Source of the DNA: JBELMB01 sp042088665
GTDB taxonomy: Bacteria > Pseudomonadota > Alphaproteobacteria > Rhodobacterales > Rhodobacteraceae
NCBI GenBank assembly: GCA_042088665.1
Contig: JBELMB010000214.1
Coordinates: 1-8,592 of the forward strand
Direction: 5' to 3'
Length of the DNA stretch: 8,592 bases
Shown here: positions 4,960 through 8,592 of the stretch, piece by piece
How positions within the stretch are numbered: the first letter of the stretch is position 1
Layout of the letters: the number at the start of each line of letters is the position of its first letter
Translations under genes and position numbers: made by a program
Notes under the pieces: generated by a model
The model's input: only the letters and a program-made list of their open reading frames with translations
Told to the model about the DNA's origin: nothing
The model's database searches: none

Positions 4960-7221
4960 ATGCGCGCCGCGATCCCATTGTATCTAGGTTTCTGTCTCGC
5001 GCTTTTCGGGATGTCCATCGTCACCGGCAAGGCCAATGCACAGACGCAGCCCCCCGGGTCGGTGCCGCCCATGGGGCAATCGGCGGGCCAGACCCTTGCC
5101 ACCCCTGTCCTGACCCAGACCGGACCCGCCGCATTTGATCCTGCGGATTTCGGCAAGATCGTCATCATGCCGCGGCAAAGCACCAATGGGTCCGGTCTCA
5201 CGCTGGAACAGGCATTTGGCGCCTACAAGAACGAGCCGATCGTCAAATATGGCGTCGACAGCCCCGCGGTGCGCCTTGGGCGTCCGATCGGGCGGCTGGA
5301 CATCCTCTTTGAAGACGGGCGAACCGGGTTCTGCACGGCTTTCCTGGTTGATGATCAGCACATCCTGACCAACCACCACTGCGTGCCGGGCATGGACGCC
5401 CCGGCGGATGGCAGTGGTGTCAGTGCGGCGCAATTCGTTGCAGGCTACATCGCGCCGGGTCGCTCAGAGGGGGTAGACCGCTACACCGTCTCCCCCGAGA
5501 TCGTCGAGACGAGCCGCGCGCTCGATTACACCGTGTTGCGGGTCTTTGGCGATCCGGCGTCACGATACGGCACCCTGGCGCTGACCGCTGAGACGCCCGA
5601 GGATGCAGAGTTCCTCTGGGTCATAGGCCACCCCAAGGGGCAGGTCATGCACATCTCTCGAGAGGGCTGTGCGGCGGCATCGCCTGCCATTTCCGGTGAA
5701 GGCAAGCTGATGCACAGCTGTGACACGCTGGGCGGCAACTCCGGCTCGCCGGTGATCCGCCTGTCGGACAAGCGCGTCGTCGGCCTGCATCATGCGGGTG
5801 ACAGCCTGTCAGGTCTGAACATGGCCATCCCGATGGCGCGCATCCTTGCCAACAGCCAGGTGCTTACCGGCACGGGACAGGCCGCAAGCCCGGCCATAGC
5901 GCCGGATCCAGCCCCGCGCCCCGCCGCCTCGGCACCACAAGGCGACGCCTGCCGCGCGCTGTGGCTGGAGGCAAAGCCGCATGGCTGCGCGGGGTACGAG
6001 GCCTATCTCTCTGCCTGTGGGGCAGACGTCTTTGCGGGTCTTGCCCGGCGTTATCTCACACGCGCCTGCGCGGCACCTTCATCAGGGGCCGAAGCCGGTC
6101 CCGAACCGGTGTCCCGGCCTGACAACGGCACGGCGCTGACCGTAGACCCGTCGGGGGCCGGGGATTTCACCAGTCTGGCCGCAGCGATTGGCGCAGCCTA
6201 CCCCGGGGCGCAGATCGACGTCTTTCCCGGGATCTACACGGCGCCGCTGGTGGTGGACAAACCGCTGAACCTGCGTGGACAGGGCGCCGTTGCGGACATT
6301 GTCATCCGGGTCCGCGACGCAACGGCGCTGCGATGGACCGCGGCCTCGGGACGGATCTCGGGCCTGACGGTGATCCAGGACGGGAGCCGCGCCCCGTCAA
6401 AGGGCTTTCACGCCGTCGAAATCGCGTCAGGCAGTGTGACGCTGGACAACAGCGTGCTGACATCGCGCAGCGGGGTGGCGCTTGCCGTGCACACCGCGGA
6501 CAGCGCGATCCTGCGCGACAACCAGATTCGCGACAGCCAGACCGGAGTGCTGGTGACCACCGGCGCGCTGGCGCTCTTTGAGGGCAACACCCTGTCCGGC
6601 AATGCGCGCGCGGGCTTCGAGGTCCGGAACGGCGGGCGACCAACGGTGCGCGGCAACATCTTGCGCGATGGCGGTGGGGCAGGGATCCTTGTGACCACCG
6701 GCGGCGGGGGCCTGTTCGAGGACAACACGTTTCACGACAATACCCTCTCCGCGGTTCAGGTTCAGGCTGCACGGGACGTGGTGATCCGCAACAATGTCCT
6801 GCGTCATGGTCGCAAGGGTGGGATCCTCGTCAGCGATGGCGCCACCGCACGGATCGAGGGCAACAGGATCTGGGGCAACGCGCTGTCCGGTCTTGAAATC
6901 AAGACCGGCGCCGCCCCCGAGGTGCTGGGCAACCAGATCCATGATGGCGCGCAATCCGGCGTCTATATTCACAGCGGGGGGGCGGGCGTGTTGCAGGACA
7001 ACGAGATCCACAGCAATGCCTTCTACGGGATTTCGGTCAAAGGCGACTCCGCGCCCATCGTGCGTGGCAATGTGATCCGCGACAACGCCTATGAGGCCAT
7101 CCGCCTGCGCGCCGGTGCCGGTGGGGTCTACGAGAACAACGACCTCAGCGGCAATCGCGCCGGGGCCTTCCGGGTGGAGCCTGACGCGGGCGAGGTCTTG
7201 CGGCGCGGGAACTCTGAATAG
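4960..7221 (+). CDS. Secreted chymotrypsin-fold serine protease fused to a right-handed beta-helix
   Basis: The 753-residue protein starts with a signal peptide: Arg2, a hydrophobic core at about 4-21, and a probable cut after ANA (25-27). Residues about 100-300 form a trypsin/V8-like protease domain with His140 in NHHC, Asp189 in ALDYTVLRV and Ser261 in GGNSGSPV as the likely triad. Cys125 and Cys141 have the 16-residue spacing of the chymotrypsin Cys42-Cys58 disulfide. A proline/alanine-rich linker (about 308-327) leads to a four-cysteine segment (Cys331, 343, 353, 370). Residues about 392-735 are a right-handed parallel beta-helix (NosD/CASH type), opened by a DPSGAGDFTSLAAAI segment and continued by ten rungs with an Asn ladder (521, 543, then every 23 residues to 727). 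All eight cysteines of the mature part lie before the helix, in line with disulfides outside the cytoplasm. No membrane anchor, RTX repeat or autotransporter barrel is seen, so periplasmic or secreted. The helix may bind polysaccharide or a surface; its target is unknown. Confidence 0.88.
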   Translation: MRAAIPLYLGFCLALFGMSIVTGKANAQTQPPGSVPPMGQSAGQTLATPVLTQTGPAAFDPADFGKIVIMPRQSTNGSGLTLEQAFGAYKNEPIVKYGVDSPAVRLGRPIGRLDILFEDGRTGFCTAFLVDDQHILTNHHCVPGMDAPADGSGVSAAQFVAGYIAPGRSEGVDRYTVSPEIVETSRALDYTVLRVFGDPASRYGTLALTAETPEDAEFLWVIGHPKGQVMHISREGCAAASPAISGEGKLMHSCDTLGGNSGSPVIRLSDKRVVGLHHAGDSLSGLNMAIPMARILANSQVLTGTGQAASPAIAPDPAPRPAASAPQGDACRALWLEAKPHGCAGYEAYLSACGADVFAGLARRYLTRACAAPSSGAEAGPEPVSRPDNGTALTVDPSGAGDFTSLAAAIGAAYPGAQIDVFPGIYTAPLVVDKPLNLRGQGAVADIVIRVRDATALRWTAASGRISGLTVIQDGSRAPSKGFHAVEIASGSVTLDNSVLTSRSGVALAVHTADSAILRDNQIRDSQTGVLVTTGALALFEGNTLSGNARAGFEVRNGGRPTVRGNILRDGGGAGILVTTGGGGLFEDNTFHDNTLSAVQVQAARDVVIRNNVLRHGRKGGILVSDGATARIEGNRIWGNALSGLEIKTGAAPEVLGNQIHDGAQSGVYIHSGGAGVLQDNEIHSNAFYGISVKGDSAPIVRGNVIRDNAYEAIRLRAGAGGVYENNDLSGNRAGAFRVEPDAGEVLRRGNSE
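6544..7164 (+). repeat. Coding repeat: 138-bp (46-residue) superrepeat of the beta-helix
   Basis: Within the protease/beta-helix gene, protein residues 529-735 contain four and a half copies of a 46-residue unit. The unit-start position is residue 529, 575, 621, 667 (all Gly) and 713 (Ala). Each unit has two 23-residue rungs. The first carries a GILV-type strand, a Gly-rich turn and an E(G/D)N turn. The second carries an SG.E(V/I)-type strand, a Pro or Asp turn and an (R/L)GN(I/V) turn followed by RD or HDG. Shared short DNA stretches such as GTGACCACCGGCG in units one and two suggest growth by duplication. Confidence 0.8.
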
Positions 7222-7233
7222 GCGGACAGCGCC

Positions 7234-7257
7234 CGGCACCGCAGGCCCGTGCCGCGC
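7234..7257 (+). terminator. Possible weak hairpin after the protease gene
   Basis: A 6-bp stem CGGCAC/GTGCCG (7234-7239 with 7249-7254) closes a 9-base loop 12 bases after the protease stop codon. It can extend by three G-C pairs across a 2-base bulge. Only TTT follows, so it is at best a weak intrinsic terminator, and read-through into purS is possible. Confidence 0.3.
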
Positions 7258-7322
7258 TTTCGACTTGCAATGCGCTGCTGAATACGGTTCCACCGCGCTA
7301 CCAAAGCCATGAGGAGAGCGCG

Positions 7323-7559
7323 ATGAAAGTGCGTGTGCATGTGATGCTGAAAACCGGAGTGCTGGACCCTCAGGGCGAAGCGGTGCGCCACGCGCTGGGC
7401 GCATTGGGGTTCGAGGGCGTCGGATCCGTGCGGCAGGGCAAGGTGATCGAGCTGGTGCTTGCCGATGGCACGACCGAGGACACGGTCACCGCCATGTGTG
7501 AAAAGCTGCTCGCGAACACAGTGATCGAAAGCTTCAGCATCGACATGACCGCGGCCTGA
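7323..7559 (+). CDS. purS: Phosphoribosylformylglycinamidine synthase subunit PurS
   Basis: PurS is the small structural subunit of the three-part FGAM synthetase (PurS, PurQ, PurL), which converts FGAR to FGAM with ATP and glutamine in step four of purine synthesis. It helps assemble the complex and couple ammonia transfer. The 78 residues start MKVRVHVMLKTGVLDPQG, which matches the family N-terminus, followed by the conserved QGK(V/I)IEL strand (about 39-45) and a C-terminal IESF strand. Length is normal for the family. The ATG at 7323 has GAGGAG at 7311-7316 with a 6-base spacing. It lies 101 bases after the secreted protease gene and 240 bases before purQ. A purC gene often precedes purS in related bacteria but is not found here. 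Confidence 0.95.
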   Translation: MKVRVHVMLKTGVLDPQGEAVRHALGALGFEGVGSVRQGKVIELVLADGTTEDTVTAMCEKLLANTVIESFSIDMTAA

Positions 7560-7799
7560 AGGAACACTTCCCTTTGGCCCCATGCTCCGAAGTTTGAGGT
7601 CGTGCCGCAAGTGACGCCGCCACATGTCTGGCCGCATGACACGCGCCCTCTGGATGCCACGATGCCGCCGCCCGCTTGATGGCCTGACCGCGCTGGGGTA
7701 AGCGAGGGCAGGCCTGCGTGTCAGACCGCGCCAATTGACCAGCCCCACGGCAGCGGCGACACCCGCAGCGCCGGGGCACCGGAAAAAGGATCCTCTTCG
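7560..7799 (+). other. Long gap between purS and purQ
   Basis: These 240 bases have no convincing gene. The longest plus-strand frame with an ATG is 25 codons (7624-7701) without a clear ribosome binding site. A small GGAA/TTCC stem follows the purS stop at once, and a 10-bp palindrome GCAGGCCTGC lies at 7708-7717. The purQ ribosome binding site AAGGA (7786-7790) is at the right end, 9 bases before the ATG. I see no clear promoter or riboswitch; I could not match a purine aptamer by eye. Confidence 0.5.
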
Positions 7800-8465
7800 A
7801 TGAAAGCCGCCGTCATTGTCTTTCCGGGGTCGAACTGCGACCGCGATCTTGAACGCGCCTTTGACCACGCGGGCTTCGCGGTCACGCGGGTCTGGCACAA
7901 GGACCGCGACCTGCCCGGCGACGTGGACATCGTCGGGATCCCCGGGGGCTTTTCTTTTGGCGACTACCTGCGCTGCGGCGCCATCGCGGCCAATGCGCCG
8001 ATTGTGGGGGCGGTCAAGGCCCATGCAGACCGCGGCGGCTATGCGCTGGGTGTCTGCAACGGCTTTCAGGTGCTGACGGAAACCGGCCTGCTGCCCGGCG
8101 CGCTGTTGCGCAACGCGGGCCTGAAATACATCTGCCGGACCGTCCCGCTGCAGGTCGAAGGCATGTCGCCCTACACCGAAGGCTACGGTGCCGGAACCCG
8201 GATCGCCCTGCCCATCGCGCATCACGACGGCAATTACTTTGCCGATGAGACCACGCTCGACCAGCTTGAGGGCGAAGGGCGTGTCGCGATCCGCTACGGC
8301 GACAATCCCAATGGCTCGGCCCGCGACATCGCCGGGGTGTTGTCGGAAAACCGCAGGGTGCTGGGCATGATGCCCCATCCCGAGCGTGCGCTTGAGCCCG
8401 CTCATGGCAACGAAGACGGTGCGCGTCTTTTCGCCCATCTGACCGAAGCGCTCAGCCTCGCCTGA
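7800..8465 (+). CDS. purQ: Phosphoribosylformylglycinamidine synthase subunit PurQ (glutaminase)
   Basis: PurQ is the class I glutamine amidotransferase subunit of FGAM synthetase: it hydrolyses glutamine and passes ammonia to PurL. The 221 residues show the N-terminal VIVFPGSNCDRD (5-16), the oxyanion-loop region GIPGGFSFGDYLR (46-58), the nucleophile Cys86 in GVCNGFQ, and His193 and Glu195 in MMPHPER as the rest of the triad. Length is normal for the stand-alone subunit found with a small-type PurL. The ATG at 7800 follows AAGGA at 9 bases. The gene is on the same strand as purS and is probably co-transcribed with it despite the gap. purL is not in the window. Confidence 0.97.
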   Translation: MKAAVIVFPGSNCDRDLERAFDHAGFAVTRVWHKDRDLPGDVDIVGIPGGFSFGDYLRCGAIAANAPIVGAVKAHADRGGYALGVCNGFQVLTETGLLPGALLRNAGLKYICRTVPLQVEGMSPYTEGYGAGTRIALPIAHHDGNYFADETTLDQLEGEGRVAIRYGDNPNGSARDIAGVLSENRRVLGMMPHPERALEPAHGNEDGARLFAHLTEALSLA

Positions 8466-8502
8466 CTTGAGCGCACCCCAAGGCCGCCCTATCCTGCGCC
8501 AA

Positions 8503-8592
8503 ATGGCTCAAGGTCCTAGAAAATCCGTATTGCGCCGGTCGGGGCCGCTGTCCCGCAGAGCGCGTCTTGCACTGGTCCTGCTGCTGTTGAGC
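8503..8592 (+). CDS. Start of an unidentified protein with a basic, then hydrophobic N-terminus (cut by window end)
   Basis: The visible 30 codons begin MAQGPRKSVLRRSG and continue with an arginine-rich stretch and ALVLLLLS. This is the pattern of a signal peptide or signal anchor, so an exported or membrane protein is likely. The gene begins 37 bases after the purQ stop on the same strand. No good Shine-Dalgarno site precedes the ATG at 8503. An in-frame TTG at 8467 would add 12 residues and cannot be excluded. The frame is open to the end of the window. Function cannot be assigned. Confidence 0.5.
   Translation, partial: MAQGPRKSVLRRSGPLSRRARLALVLLLLS

Noticed and set aside
7309..7326. Five-codon frame whose stop overlaps the purS start
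   Set aside because: The ATG overlaps the purS Shine-Dalgarno area and has no binding site of its own; such tiny frames occur by chance.
6427..7404. 325-codon minus-strand frame opposite the beta-helix region
   Set aside because: It is antisense to a clear repeat-containing protein and its own periodicity mirrors those repeats.
7624..7701. 25-codon frame in the purS-purQ gap
   Set aside because: No ribosome binding site, no recognisable features; indistinguishable from chance.
7128..8438. 436-codon open frame on the minus strand across purS, the gap and purQ
   Set aside because: It lies opposite two certain genes, shows no recognisable domain, and long antisense frames are expected in G+C-rich DNA with strong third-position bias.

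Overview
The window looks like a chromosomal segment of a G+C-rich alphaproteobacterium, most likely a marine member of the Rhodobacterales (Roseobacter group). This rests on base composition and codon use, the long form of aconitase B, the PurS/PurQ type of purine pathway, and the style of the secreted proteins. It is an inference without database support. No tRNA, rRNA, CRISPR array, transposase or integrase is visible.

Layout. (1) Bases 103-1059 (+) encode an SMP-30/gluconolactonase-family lactonase. (2) Bases 1060-1535 are a gene-free convergent region with a weak hairpin and, at its right end, a strong 11-bp-stem terminator serving the opposing acnB. (3) Bases 1536-4328 (-) encode acnB, aconitate hydratase B, a TCA-cycle enzyme. 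(4) Bases 4329-4959 are a 631-bp divergent intergenic region with a candidate acnB promoter and a 13-bp-period tandem repeat of about eleven units. (5) Bases 4960-7221 (+) encode a secreted two-part protein: a chymotrypsin-fold serine protease, a four-cysteine linker, and a C-terminal right-handed beta-helix. (6) Bases 7323-7559 and 7800-8465 (+) are purS and purQ, two subunits of FGAM synthetase, separated by an unusually long 240-bp gap. (7) From 8503 a further gene starts with a basic, then hydrophobic N-terminus and runs off the edge.

How the genes work together. purS and purQ act in one complex with PurL, which is not in the window. The lactonase, acnB and the protease gene are separate units with no evident shared pathway. 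acnB and the protease gene diverge from one intergenic region, so the repeat array there could affect either or both.

Most unusual items. These are the protease/beta-helix fusion, whose helix is built from a very regular 46-residue (two-rung) superrepeat, and the 13-bp minisatellite-like array upstream of it. The other genes are ordinary housekeeping or catabolic genes. I do not see convincing evidence for a complete new multi-gene system.
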